A stretch of DNA of 64,000 bases from Synechococcus sp. BIOS-U3-1 (lineage in GTDB: Bacteria; Cyanobacteriota; Cyanobacteriia; PCC-6307; Cyanobiaceae). Below, one piece after another: positions 5,665 to 12,809 of this stretch (position 1 is the first letter of the stretch; the number at the start of each line of letters is the position of its first letter). The DNA lies in assembly GCF_014279975.1 (NCBI RefSeq), contig NZ_CP047936.1, forward strand, positions 1,054,001 through 1,118,000. The letters are read 5' to 3'. The position numbers and the translations under genes are program-made. Below the pieces are notes generated by a model that saw only the letters and a list, made by a program, of their open reading frames with translations, was not told the origin of the DNA and searched no databases.

Positions 5665-5765
5665 TGTCGGGAGATCGATAGCGACTACTCAACGCCCCCT
5701 GCTTTTCCCTTTCGGGTCTTGTATAGCTCTCAGCCTCGCTTTCATGGCTTCAGGCTTCCCGACAA
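5665..5765 (-). ncRNA. 3'-UTR structured RNA element, copy A
   Basis: As transcribed from the minus strand it begins TGTCGGGA and ends TCCCGACA, so the ends pair in a closing stem. Inside are a GCCT...AGGC hairpin, the conserved text GAGAGCTATACAAGACCC and a CCCGAAAGGG hairpin with a GNRA tetraloop, then AAAAGCAG. It lies between the stop of the gene at 5805 and the terminator at 5621. Copies B and C keep the closing stem, the core and the hairpins. No known riboswitch or ribozyme consensus was recognised. Confidence 0.6.
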
Positions 5766-5804
5766 ACCCCGTTAGAGTTTTTAAATAACTGGTTCTTTGC
5801 CAGT

Positions 5805-6185
5805 TTATCTAGTAAGAGATTCTTTTAGGTTTTCAATCTGTGATGGCGGAGCGCATGCATATGACATTAATGAGTCCTCAAGGGTTTGTTTCTTGACTGG
5901 CTTCGAAGGCGCCTCTCCGTTTGGGAAATAGCTACCTGTGTAGCAGTCAAAGCTGTAAGTAGTGATAATTCCGCTTTGATCCTTCGCTTGTACATGCCAG
6001 AAATCATCGCCATCGCCAGGTCTCCTAATTGAATTTAGATTTATCAGAAAGCTTTCATCAAGATTTACTTGATTTGTTTGCACTATTGACCACAAGCTGT
6101 CGAGATCTTCCGAAAATGATGGATTAGCGAAAAGTCCCGTTGAAACTAGTGCAACAGTGATAGCGATTGAATTGAAGATCTTCAT
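5805..6185 (-). CDS. Small secreted protein (126 aa)
   Basis: Signal peptide at residues 1-25 (MKIFNSIAITVALVSTGLFA, cleavage near SFS). The mature part contains two Cys, one in FDCYTGSYF and one in YACAPP, which may form one disulfide. Asp/Ser-rich, no known domain. It is probably periplasmic or released. The upstream gene at 6199 ends 13 bp before its start, so the two form one transcription unit ending at RNA element A and the terminator. Confidence 0.65.
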   Translation of the reverse strand: MKIFNSIAITVALVSTGLFANPSFSEDLDSLWSIVQTNQVNLDESFLINLNSIRRPGDGDDFWHVQAKDQSGIITTYSFDCYTGSYFPNGEAPSKPVKKQTLEDSLMSYACAPPSQIENLKESLTR

Positions 6186-6198
6186 TTTTAGATGTGCC

Positions 6199-6486
6199 TC
6201 ATTTGACTGATTTAATTAACTTAAAAAGACCAACATCCAGTCCACAGCATGCTAAAAACAATGCAAACATAATTGCCGCTGTATTGGTCCACCTTTGCTT
6301 GTCTACCTCTGAAGCATTTTCATTTGATAAGAAGGAGATATGTACAGCGGTTCCAAATCCTGTTCCTGCTGTTGCAAGTGCCATCGCTGGCACAGATACG
6401 ACTAAAAACATTCCAAAAGCAATCCCACCGACAACACCAGTTGTTGTCCTGAAGGAAATGTTGGCTCGATGCGAAGGCTTGGTCAT
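6199..6486 (-). CDS. Two-helix membrane protein (95 aa)
   Basis: Two hydrophobic segments, about residues 15-42 (VVGGIAFGMFLVVSVPAMAL) and 70-90 (AAIMFALFLACCGLDVGLF), with an acidic connecting loop. The ATG at 6484-6486 is preferred over the in-frame ATG at 6511-6513, because the latter lies inside the GAAGAGGTC/GACCTCTTC leader hairpin, one base after AGGAGG. First gene of a unit with 5805-6185. The family is not recognised. Confidence 0.5.
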   Translation of the reverse strand: MTKPSHRANISFRTTTGVVGGIAFGMFLVVSVPAMALATAGTGFGTAVHISFLSNENASEVDKQRWTNTAAIMFALFLACCGLDVGLFKLIKSVK

Positions 6487-6502
6487 TGATGGTATGTGAA
6501 TA

Positions 6503-6612
6503 GAAGAGGTCATCCCTCCTGGACCTCTTCACCATCGCCGGAATCAATCGGATTCACATCACCCATTCAGGTGGTCTTCCGCCCACCTGACTCCCCCGTT
6601 TGGGTAGACCAC
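6503..6612 (-). promoter_or_regulatory. Shared structured 5' leader, copy 3
   Basis: Minus strand: CCCAAACGGGG stem, GGAGTCAGG, ACCACCTGAATGGGTGATGT, a GGCGATGGTG element, then a perfect 9-bp GAAGAGGTC/GACCTCTTC hairpin (6503-6511 with 6522-6530) whose 10-nt loop carries AGGAGGG. The start codon at 6486 follows 16 nt later. Confidence 0.55.
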
Positions 6613-6620
6613 ATCAACGC

Positions 6621-6646
6621 ATAAAAACCCCGCACTTGGCGGGGTG
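6621..6646 (-). terminator. Cassette-type terminator
   Basis: ACCCCGCACTTGGCGGGGT hairpin, minus-strand T-run; ends the gene at 6880-7239 after RNA element B. Confidence 0.8.
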
Positions 6647-6665
6647 TGATTGGTGTGAGTTGTTT

Positions 6666-6764
6666 TGTCGGGAGATCGATGGCGACTACTCAACGCGCGC
6701 TACTTTTCCCTTTCGGGTCTTGTATAGCTTTCAGCCTCGCTTTCATGGCTTTAGGCTTCCCGAT
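6666..6764 (-). ncRNA. 3'-UTR structured RNA element, copy B
   Basis: About 90% identical to copy A over its whole length. Differences cluster in unpaired or compensating positions (one closing-stem base altered, AAGCAGGGGGC changed to AAGTAGCGCGC). The GAAAGCTATACAAGACCC core and the CCCGAAAGGG hairpin are identical. It lies about 115 nt after the stop of the secreted-protein gene at 6880. Confidence 0.6.
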
Positions 6765-6879
6765 CAATATCTATCAATTAATCGGAATGGATATTTAGCA
6801 CGGTAGTGACAATTACAAGATTCACCATCTTATTATTGAGTAAGTCAACTCTGTCACTTGCAAAAACCTAACTTCAAAG

Positions 6880-7239
6880 TCAAAACAAGAAGGTCTCCAT
6901 AGTGCGTGCAACTCCGTTCTCAGTCCGCATAGCATTACAGAAACCACGAGTGATATGCATTACTTGGGTTTCATCAGCGTCGTTGTATGCGTGGTAGCCA
7001 GTGGCGTCCTCAGCGCAGTAAGCAGCCATTTGACCTTGGAAACCATCATCTTTATACTGAATAAAAAAGTGACCGTCATTTTCAGTATCTTGCTTGAAAC
7101 AAAATTCGACCTTACCTATTTGCTCATCAGCCATGGTATAAGTTTCACACCCATAGTCGACGATCTCAGCGTGAGCAGCTCCACTAAAAGTAGTAGGTAG
7201 AACAAATAAGGTTGTAGCGAGCCTAGTGATAAAGTTCAT
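6880..7239 (-). CDS. Small secreted Cys-containing protein (119 aa)
   Basis: Signal peptide at residues 1-24 (MNFITRLATTLFVLPTTFSG, cleavage after AHA). The mature part has four Cys (DYGCETYT, EFCFKQ, AAYCAED, GFCNAMR), probably two disulfides, and many acidic residues. Function unknown. The start at 7239 gives a proper signal peptide and places the GGAGG/CCTCC leader hairpin 18 nt upstream. It is a single-gene cassette ending in RNA element B and a cassette terminator. Confidence 0.65.
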   Translation of the reverse strand: MNFITRLATTLFVLPTTFSGAAHAEIVDYGCETYTMADEQIGKVEFCFKQDTENDGHFFIQYKDDGFQGQMAAYCAEDATGYHAYNDADETQVMHITRGFCNAMRTENGVARTMETFLF

Positions 7240-7255
7240 GGACTGGAATTGATTG

Positions 7256-7360
7256 TGGAGGTCTCCCTCCGATATATTCACCATCGCTTAGAAAAACTAA
7301 TCCCACATCACCCATTCAGGTAATATTTCGGACTATCTACTCCCCCATTCGGGGATAGCA
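7256..7360 (-). promoter_or_regulatory. Shared structured 5' leader, copy 4
   Basis: Minus strand: CCCCGAATGGGGGAG stem, GTAGATAGTCC, TACCTGAATGGGTGATGTGG, GCGATGGTGAATATATC, then a GGAGG-GAGA-CCTCC hairpin (7257-7270). Same order as copies at 160 and 6503. Confidence 0.55.
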
Positions 7361-7371
7361 CAGCAATACAT

Positions 7372-7397
7372 GAAAAGCCCCGCACTTGGCAGGGCTA
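7372..7397 (-). terminator. Cassette-type terminator
   Basis: AGCCCCGCACTTGGCAGGGCT hairpin (one stem base changed), minus-strand T-run. Ends the 9023 to 7519 operon after RNA element C. Confidence 0.75.
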
Positions 7398-7409
7398 ATG
7401 ATAATTTTT

Positions 7410-7506
7410 TGTCGGGAGATTGATCGGCACAATCCTAACCGCCCTGCTTTTCCCTTCAAGGGTTTTGTATAGCTTTCAGCCCTAAGGCATCAGGCTTCCC
7501 GACAAA
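7410..7506 (-). ncRNA. 3'-UTR structured RNA element, copy C
   Basis: The most divergent full copy. The closing stem TTGTCGGGA/TCCCGACAA is kept, the first hairpin is shorter (GCCTGATGCCTTAGGGC), the core GAAAGCTATACAA is kept, and the GNRA hairpin is replaced by CCCTTGAAGGG with the same CCC/GGG pairing. Structure retained with changed sequence suggests selection on the fold. It lies 12 nt after the stop at 7519. Confidence 0.55.
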
Positions 7507-7518
7507 ATAAGTTAATTA

Positions 7519-7980
7519 TTAGACAAAAAGGCTTTCATATCCACCAGCATCGAGCATTTTCTCTCCACTAAAGGCTTCTAGCTCAAGAGCCTGCGTTTCA
7601 AGATCAAGATGTGAATATCCGTTAGCAACGCTCACTTCTGCACAAGAGGTAACAGGGAGCCCTAATGCTTCAGCATCGGAGTTCCAGATTCCAGCCATTT
7701 GATCCTGAAGCACGTGAATAAACTCGTGCTCCATAGTTTCAATGAGTTGAATATTGCAATCCAATGCGGCTCCTCCCAGAGTTAACGTATTGCTGTCGAG
7801 GTCATAAGTGCCATAAGCACCTTCAAGACCAGGGTCAAGAACAACATCTACACCTTTATCCCAGCATGATCGAATATATCCCTCCATTGCATCAACACCT
7901 TGAGGTGACATACCTCTTGCCTGAAGATCCCAAAGGAAGTTCTGAAGATCATAGGAGCCGACTAATGTAGTAGATGTCAT
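7519..7980 (-). CDS. HExxH-motif protein, possible metallopeptidase (153 aa)
   Basis: HEFIH in ETMEHEFIHVLQDQM (about residue 90) fits the zinc-binding HExxH motif, with Glu-rich segments downstream (ETQALELEAFSGE) that could give the third ligand. There is no signal peptide. The start at 7980 has a GGAGG ribosome-binding site 10 nt upstream; upstream in-frame codons overlap the neighbouring gene. Third gene of an operon (9023, 8237, 7980), ending in RNA element C. A role as a toxin-like or maturation protease is possible but unproven. Confidence 0.6.
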   Translation of the reverse strand: MTSTTLVGSYDLQNFLWDLQARGMSPQGVDAMEGYIRSCWDKGVDVVLDPGLEGAYGTYDLDSNTLTLGGAALDCNIQLIETMEHEFIHVLQDQMAGIWNSDAEALGLPVTSCAEVSVANGYSHLDLETQALELEAFSGEKMLDAGGYESLFV

Positions 7981-8045
7981 GTTGGTAATTTCCTCCGTGA
8001 AATAAGTGTGATAGAAAGAATGCGTTGTGATGAATCCTTGATACT

Positions 8046-8237
8046 TCATTTTTTCTGAAAGTGATCCCATACATACAAACCAGCCAGCGATCCCATTGCA
8101 GTACAGGCCAATACAGGGGTGCTAATGATGGCACCGCTTGCAGCAACACCTAAGAAAAGAGCTGTTTTGGCATTTCGTTTTACAGCAGCAGTACGAAGAG
8201 ACTGATTAATGCGTTGCATTGGAGTTGTTTGAGTCAT
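8046..8237 (-). CDS. Small membrane protein (63 aa)
   Basis: A basic N-terminus (QRINQSLRTAAVKRNAKT) followed by one long hydrophobic stretch with a possible turn (ALFLGVAASGAIISTPVLA then MGSLAGLYVW). It lies between and close to genes at 8274 and 7519 on the same strand, so probably one operon. Function not recognised. Confidence 0.5.
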   Translation of the reverse strand: MTQTTPMQRINQSLRTAAVKRNAKTALFLGVAASGAIISTPVLACTAMGSLAGLYVWDHFQKK

Positions 8238-8273
8238 GATCTTGAAGAATTGGGTAATAAAATAAAGGTAAAG

Positions 8274-9023
8274 TCAAAAGTCGCTATGAAGCGGGACTTG
8301 GGTTCTGAATGCAAGAATATTTTCCCCACCAATCTCCAACTCAATAGGTTCATATCCGTTCGTGACAGCTGCTTCTACAAGCTCTGGTTCTCGTTGTGAT
8401 GCTTGCTCATCCCGAAGTCGCCGAGTTGACTCGACCTGAAGAGTACCGTCGAGGGTGGGGTACAGCTGACTTTCAAGAATCTGCACGTCCTGAGCCTCGA
8501 AACTCCTCTCAACAACTTCACGAGACTGCTTATTTGTAAAACCAGGGCATACGTCGCCAGCTACAGACAGTGGAACGAGAAACTCGCCACGAGGGCCTAC
8601 GTGATGGGTAAATGCAAGTGCTTGATCATCAGCAAAAATCAGCACTCGACTCTTTGGTGCACCAAGTCTTCGAAGGATGTCCACAGGTGAACCATCAGCA
8701 ATCATCCAATAGCTATTAATCTCTTTAAGGAATTGAATATCCTTTTCGGAGAACTTGTTATGAGCAATATTGGCAATATTTCCAAAAGTAAAAGCTGTGA
8801 ATAAATCGCCAAAGTTAAGACCATCTCCAGCACCAAGCAGAAGCCCTACAGCAGCACCTGCGATTTTCCAGCCAAGACGTTCTTGCTCAATTCTCTTTTG
8901 CTCTTTAGCAGCAATTGACTGGATAACAATCTGAGTCTGAAATGAACGATAGTCTTTGAAGTCTCCCATCAGCATGCTGAATTGATTCAGCTGCGGACGT
9001 GCAATTGTGGTTGAAAGAGTCAT
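8274..9023 (-). CDS. Hypothetical protein with a glycine-rich membrane-like segment (249 aa)
   Basis: Residues 50-75 are glycine-rich and hydrophobic (IAGAAVGLLLGAGDGL), like the membrane-inserting segments of some exported proteins. The rest is mixed alpha/beta with a charged C-terminal third (RRLRDEQASQREPELVEAA). First gene of the 9023-7519 operon, with the shared 5' leader upstream. The ATG at 9023 is chosen over that at 9032 because of spacing to the leader hairpin; the choice is uncertain. No family recognised. Confidence 0.55.
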   Translation of the reverse strand: MTLSTTIARPQLNQFSMLMGDFKDYRSFQTQIVIQSIAAKEQKRIEQERLGWKIAGAAVGLLLGAGDGLNFGDLFTAFTFGNIANIAHNKFSEKDIQFLKEINSYWMIADGSPVDILRRLGAPKSRVLIFADDQALAFTHHVGPRGEFLVPLSVAGDVCPGFTNKQSREVVERSFEAQDVQILESQLYPTLDGTLQVESTRRLRDEQASQREPELVEAAVTNGYEPIELEIGGENILAFRTQVPLHSDF

Positions 9024-9035
9024 TGTTATCAAATT

Positions 9036-9137
9036 GTGGGGTCATCCCCCTTGACTCTTTTATGATCATTCAAATAAGGAGCAATTCCATCACCCATTCA
9101 GGTGAATGCATCTATCAGCTCGCCCCCCAAAAGGGGG
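9036..9137 (-). promoter_or_regulatory. Shared structured 5' leader, copy 5
   Basis: Minus strand: CCCCCTTTTGGGGGG stem, CACCTGAATGGGTGATGG, AAAGAGTCAAGGGGGATGACCCC hairpin (9038-9050). Start codon about 15 nt downstream. Confidence 0.5.
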
Positions 9138-9150
9138 AAACTGTTACGCA

Positions 9151-9178
9151 CAAAAAAGCCCCGCATACACGGGGCCTT
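9151..9178 (-). terminator. Cassette-type terminator
   Basis: AAGCCCCGCATACACGGGGCCTT hairpin with a T-run on the minus strand. It ends the gene at 9215-9901. Confidence 0.75.
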
Positions 9179-9214
9179 GCCTGATAAGCAATCACGCATT
9201 TTCTTTGTTTGGAA

Positions 9215-9901
9215 TCAGTTTGACATTGGAGTGAAATTAGGGAATGTAGTCACAGCTCCACCATCTGCCGTGATTACACAATCGCCATTCGGGAGGTTCC
9301 TGAAGCGAGCATAAGTGCGCTCCATATTTCCGTTGCCATTCTTAGAGAAGATCTCTGCGCTCCCATTAGCCCAGAAAACATATGTTGCATCGACTCCGTC
9401 TCCCCAGCGGACGTCATAAGTCTTATGGCCATTTACGTTATTTCTGCTTGAAATACTGACTCTAAGCAATTCGGCTCTTCCGGTCCGGCCCGACTTAAAT
9501 CTTGCTTGACCGTATGGAATAGGGCCAACATCATACGAATAAGAGGAATTACTCCCATATCCGGACGAATTATTCACACCGTTGGCCACCAAGCTTCCAA
9601 CACCAACAGCGCCAACAAGTGAACAAAGTATCACGATTCCAATTAACGGATTTTGATTGTTTTTGGACAATGCCTGAGTCTGAGAAGCTGGGGAAGGGGA
9701 GAGCGATTGATAGGAAGGAGATTTTCCTACATTCTGACTAACAGATTTAGATGAAGCCGCTTTTGAATGATTGCCTTTCACGGCTTTGGCAATGGGATCA
9801 GAAGTAACTTTGACTTCTTGGCGATTAGCCGCTTTTTGCCTCTCTCCAACTCCCATAGTTCCTGCAGAAGAGAGAGCACCTAAAAGACTGTTATTTCTCA
9901 T
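9215..9901 (-). CDS. Single-pass membrane protein with Ser-rich linker (228 aa)
   Basis: The first 90 residues are Ser/Gln/Lys-rich and disordered-looking. One transmembrane helix follows at about residues 86-108 (NPLIGIVILCSLVGAVGVGS). The C-terminal 100 residues form a compact beta-rich domain (KTYDVRWGDGVDATYVFW, NGDCVITADGG). It is probably anchored in the inner membrane with the C-terminal domain outside. The start at 9901 follows an AGGC-GAGA-GCCT hairpin in the leader, as in the other cassettes. Family unknown. Confidence 0.55.
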   Translation of the reverse strand: MRNNSLLGALSSAGTMGVGERQKAANRQEVKVTSDPIAKAVKGNHSKAASSKSVSQNVGKSPSYQSLSPSPASQTQALSKNNQNPLIGIVILCSLVGAVGVGSLVANGVNNSSGYGSNSSYSYDVGPIPYGQARFKSGRTGRAELLRVSISSRNNVNGHKTYDVRWGDGVDATYVFWANGSAEIFSKNGNGNMERTYARFRNLPNGDCVITADGGAVTTFPNFTPMSN

Positions 9902-10024
9902 TTGATCAATGGATTGAAAGGCTCTCGCCTCGGACAATCACACCATCACCGAGTTGGTCATCAATTCCATCACCCATGAGTGGGAAAGAATCCGCCGCGT
10001 CCTCACCCAATCGAGCCAACAGTG

Positions 10025-10389
10025 TCAGTGACGAGCAGGTGACAGCCCACAAAGCTTGTCGAGTTGAGCGACTGCGCCAACGACTGCACCTGGGTTGTTT
10101 TGGGATAAGCCCAGACGAGCGCTCTCCATCAACAAATGAATCGCTTGAGCGACAAGGTCACTGCGTTGGACATTCGCTTTATCGATGTCCTCCCTGATCA
10201 GCGCATATGCCTGCTGAACAGTCCTTTGTCCGGTCCTGCGGCTAACCCCCTTGGTCTCCGCCAGGTACGCCACCACTGCTGTGCCGCATGTTCTAGGCAG
10301 TTGCTGATGCTGGCGACTGGAGTGATGACATCTCTTCTGATCAACCAGCTGCAGAAAATTGCAGCTTCAGCTTTGGTAAGCCTCACCAT
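10025..10389 (-). pseudogene. Small HTH protein (terminase-small-subunit-like), frameshifted
   Basis: Two frames join into one plausible protein. The frame starting at 10389 gives MVRLTKAEAAIFCSWLIRRD and the frame continuing to 10025 gives AYLAETKGVSRRTGQRTVQQ and AVVGAVAQLDKLCGLSP. The shift lies near 10280-10300 at a CACAGCA stretch and could be repaired by removing two bases. The protein resembles short phage or satellite DNA-binding/terminase small subunit proteins with an N-terminal HTH; that is a tentative family call. A GTG start at 10276 could still express an 83-aa C-terminal part. Last gene of the replication operon. Confidence 0.5.
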
Positions 10390-10428
10390 CACGAGGCCTC
10401 CTGACGTGAGCACCATGCCGGATTATCT

Positions 10429-11472
10429 TCATCGCCCATCTACGGAACTGTCGTCGAGAGGGGGGGTGTGCGTGACACAGGGAAAATCATCAAGGCCGTA
10501 GACGAATGACGGCCTACCGCGCTTTGCCTTGCCATTTAGGGATTGGTTGTGCCGTTGCAGCAAGCCCTGATCAAGAAGATCGCAGCAGCAAATCCGGGTC
10601 CATTCAGGGTCGCTTTTTAAGGCCGTGGCAATCGCCGTAGTGGTGTTGAAGCCATGCTGTTTGAGGTAACTGATGATCCGACCGGACAGCTTCTCCCGTT
10701 CCGCGGGAAGCTGTTGATTTTGAGCCTCGGCAAGCCACCAGCTGAAGCTTTCAGCATCACGTTGCAACCACCAGGTTGTTCCAACTTGGATGTTTCGCTT
10801 GCCGAGGGCATGCAGCGAAAACTTGTCGCCAAGATTTGTCAAACCCCAGCAGTCTTGAACCGCGGCACAGATCGTATAGATACCACTGATGTCAGCCCAT
10901 TCGATTGCTTTGCGTTGACGCCTTCCGCCGTTGCCGTCCTTAGGCGGTTTATTGAGGTGGGCAGTCATGAAAACCAAGACGCCAGCGTTAACGGCAGCGT
11001 CGTTTAACTCGTACAAGAGCTGGACAATCCCTTGATCAAGGGTGCCCCGTTCTGCAGTGCACAGGACTGTGGTTAGGGAGTCAACGCCAATAGCGACGTA
11101 CTTCTTAGAGGTGACCAATTTGGTGAGATCTTCAATGGTCAACGTTTCCTGTGGGTACAAAACGTCCCACTGCACCTTGAGGTCTTGCCTGGTGTACTTG
11201 GACTCTGCAAACTCTTCAGGCTCATCACCCTGAATCAGCAATACGTTGCCCTGGGTGACCTTGAAAGCATCAAGAAAGTCAGTGCCTTCTTGGATGGCTT
11301 CAGTCAGCAGATTCATCAGTGTGGTTTTGCCGGTCCCGTGTTCGGCGGCCAGCAAAACGATTCCACTGACGGCAAAGTCAAATACCCGCCAGATTTTTCC
11401 TGTGTTGCGCACACCCCTATCTGATGGGCGTTTGATCTGGTCTTCAAAGGGTATGTAGTCGTATTCGCTCAT
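10429..11472 (-). CDS. RepA/RecA-like AAA ATPase (347 aa)
   Basis: Walker A at about residue 46 (AAEHGTGKTTL), Walker B-like hydrophobic strand KKYVAIGVDSLTTV, and a sensor-like FMTAHLNKPP. This is the hexameric helicase/RecA-fold family (RepA, AAA_25) found in plasmids, phage satellites and integrated elements, where it unwinds the origin. A C-terminal winged-helix-like region is possible (KQHGFNTTTAIATALKSD). ATG 11472 overlaps the stop of the upstream primase-like gene by four bases (ATGA), showing translational coupling. The gene marks this operon as a mobile-element replication module. Confidence 0.8.
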   Translation of the reverse strand: MSEYDYIPFEDQIKRPSDRGVRNTGKIWRVFDFAVSGIVLLAAEHGTGKTTLMNLLTEAIQEGTDFLDAFKVTQGNVLLIQGDEPEEFAESKYTRQDLKVQWDVLYPQETLTIEDLTKLVTSKKYVAIGVDSLTTVLCTAERGTLDQGIVQLLYELNDAAVNAGVLVFMTAHLNKPPKDGNGGRRQRKAIEWADISGIYTICAAVQDCWGLTNLGDKFSLHALGKRNIQVGTTWWLQRDAESFSWWLAEAQNQQLPAEREKLSGRIISYLKQHGFNTTTAIATALKSDPEWTRICCCDLLDQGLLQRHNQSLNGKAKRGRPSFVYGLDDFPCVTHTPPLDDSSVDGR

Positions 11473-12059
11473 GACAGCCACCCGTTGAGTTCTGGACAGC
11501 CAAGATCGTTTTTGCGGAAGCAATCAACGTCATGGCGTTGGTAACGCAAGGTCTTCAGCTTGTGCTGCACAGCGATGACATACCGGCGGTGTTTGGCGTT
11601 TTCCCTGGCGGCATCAACTAACAGCGGCAACAGCTGTTCGCCTTTGTATTCCGCCTTGTAGATCGCCTTGAAGTAGTGGCGCAGCTCATCAGGACTGCAC
11701 ATTTCAAATTCAGTGCATGACATTGCCTCGCGCCATTCAGCGATGAACTGGGGAAGCAGCCTTCGCCACCTAGTACTGACGTGACGTTTTGGTCTCTGCA
11801 GATGGCATCGGCGATGATCTGCTGGCGGCCATGGCTTGAAAAGCTTGCAAGCTCCGGTGTGACCGCAAGCGGTGCGATGCAGAAACCACGTCTGGCCATG
11901 CCAATTGAACTGAGACGGCAGCGGGCTGTTATGGCAAAACAACGTTGTGTCGTTAAAGCGGCAGTCGCCATCTTTTGTGCGACCACAACCTGGGCAAGCG
12001 TTGCGCTTGCCAGAGGGGGTGAATTTTGTCTTCCCACCCCAGTTGAGGGTGGAAGTCAT
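11469..12059 (-). CDS. Zinc-ribbon primase-like replication protein (196 aa)
   Basis: N-terminal zinc-binding pattern CPGCGRTKDGDCRFNDTTLF followed by CH, and further Cys/His (HRTACGHTGACKLF). This is like the DNA-binding N-terminus of phage and plasmid primases that sit before a RepA-type helicase. No TOPRIM or polymerase catalytic motif is visible in the C-terminal half (helical, Arg/Lys-rich), so it may be only the DNA-recognition part. Start overlaps the stop of the 26-aa gene (TGATG); end overlaps the helicase start. Confidence 0.65.
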   Translation of the reverse strand: MTSTLNWGGKTKFTPSGKRNACPGCGRTKDGDCRFNDTTLFCHNSPLPSQFNWHGQTWFLHRTACGHTGACKLFKPWPPADHRRCHLQRPKRHVSTRWRRLLPQFIAEWREAMSCTEFEMCSPDELRHYFKAIYKAEYKGEQLLPLLVDAARENAKHRRYVIAVQHKLKTLRYQRHDVDCFRKNDLGCPELNGWLS

Positions 12060-12139
12060 CACTCCTCCAACGCAGTGAAGGTCTCGCCGACCGGGTTGCC
12101 ATCGGCATCCTTGTTCCGGGTGGGGAGGTTGATGGTCAT
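12059..12139 (-). CDS. Micro-ORF in replication operon (26 aa)
   Basis: MTINLPTRNKDADGNPVGET then FTALEE. The start overlaps the stop of the HTH gene (ATGA at 12136-12139) and its own stop overlaps the next start (TGATG at 12057-12061), so it is translationally coupled on both sides. Such gapless packing is strong evidence of translation, although the peptide is not recognised. Confidence 0.55.
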   Translation of the reverse strand: MTINLPTRNKDADGNPVGETFTALEE

Positions 12140-12438
12140 GACTGCACCTCACCAATAAAGATCCGTTCGGCGGCTTTTTTCGCAGCTTGGCCTTTCAGTC
12201 GGATGACATGACTATCGCCACGCTTGACCCTGCGGATTAACTCCTCAGGGAACCGTCCTTTCTGCACCCAGTTAGCGATGGTCCTGGCAGAGCGACCAAC
12301 GTGCTGTCCAACTTCAGCTGTAGAAAACCACTGCCTAGAGCTTGGGGTTTCACTGCCTGCCTGCTCACGCAGGTCGTGCACAAGGCCCAGCAGAAGATCA
12401 ACCTTCGCCTCAAGCGAAGTCTTGGATTCTGTTTTCAT
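12136..12438 (-). CDS. Excisionase/MerR-like helix-turn-helix protein (100 aa)
   Basis: A predicted coiled N-terminus (residues 1-30) precedes an HTH of the excisionase/MerR type at about 36-80: FSTAEVGQHVGRSARTIANW then VQKGRFPEELI. In phage and satellite elements such proteins direct excision or regulate the integrase and replication operon. It is the second gene of the operon 12809 to 10025. No integrase gene is visible in the window. Confidence 0.7.
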   Translation of the reverse strand: MKTESKTSLEAKVDLLLGLVHDLREQAGSETPSSRQWFSTAEVGQHVGRSARTIANWVQKGRFPEELIRRVKRGDSHVIRLKGQAAKKAAERIFIGEVQS

Positions 12439-12446
12439 CTTCGACC

Positions 12447-12809
12447 TCAGTTAGCGAGGACGTAAGAAGTGCCGAACAGCTCTGTGTCGCTGTATGGCGG
12501 CTCACCAGCTTGAAGCTCGGAAACGTAGACATCACGTTTGGCGAGAATCTGTTTCTGGCTCAAACCGATGTAGCCACGATCCCTCAATCCTTGGCGAAGG
12601 TCATGACCTTTGTACTGCTCAAGAGGGTTGGCCTCTTTTTCGTTGCAGATCAACCGTTGCAGGTAGGCGTTCCACTGCGCATCACAGTGGCGAAGCATTT
12701 CTGCGACACCACCTAGAGGGACTTTGTGTCCCTTGTGCTTCATGTAAGGCTGTTCGTACGCGGGACTGTATTTGTCCCTGCGTCTGTTTCTTGACTTGGA
12801 GCTGGACAT
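12447..12809 (-). CDS. Hypothetical protein, first gene of replication operon (120 aa)
   Basis: Very basic N-terminus (SSSKSRNRRRDKYS) followed by a helical region (VAEMLRHCDAQWNAYLQRLI). It may bind DNA. It lies nearest to the tRNA-Ser fragment and 8 bp upstream of the HTH gene. Not recognised as a family member. Confidence 0.5.
   Translation of the reverse strand: MSSSKSRNRRRDKYSPAYEQPYMKHKGHKVPLGGVAEMLRHCDAQWNAYLQRLICNEKEANPLEQYKGHDLRQGLRDRGYIGLSQKQILAKRDVYVSELQAGEPPYSDTELFGTSYVLAN

Noticed and set aside
6511-6513. ATG inside the leader hairpin of the 6199 gene
   Set aside because: It follows AGGAGG by only one base and lies in a stable stem-loop; the ATG at 6486 is more likely.
5665-7506. 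Repeated elements A-C as insertion sequences or CRISPR repeats
   Set aside because: No transposase, no target duplications and no regular spacers; each copy sits in a 3'-UTR, which fits an RNA element better.
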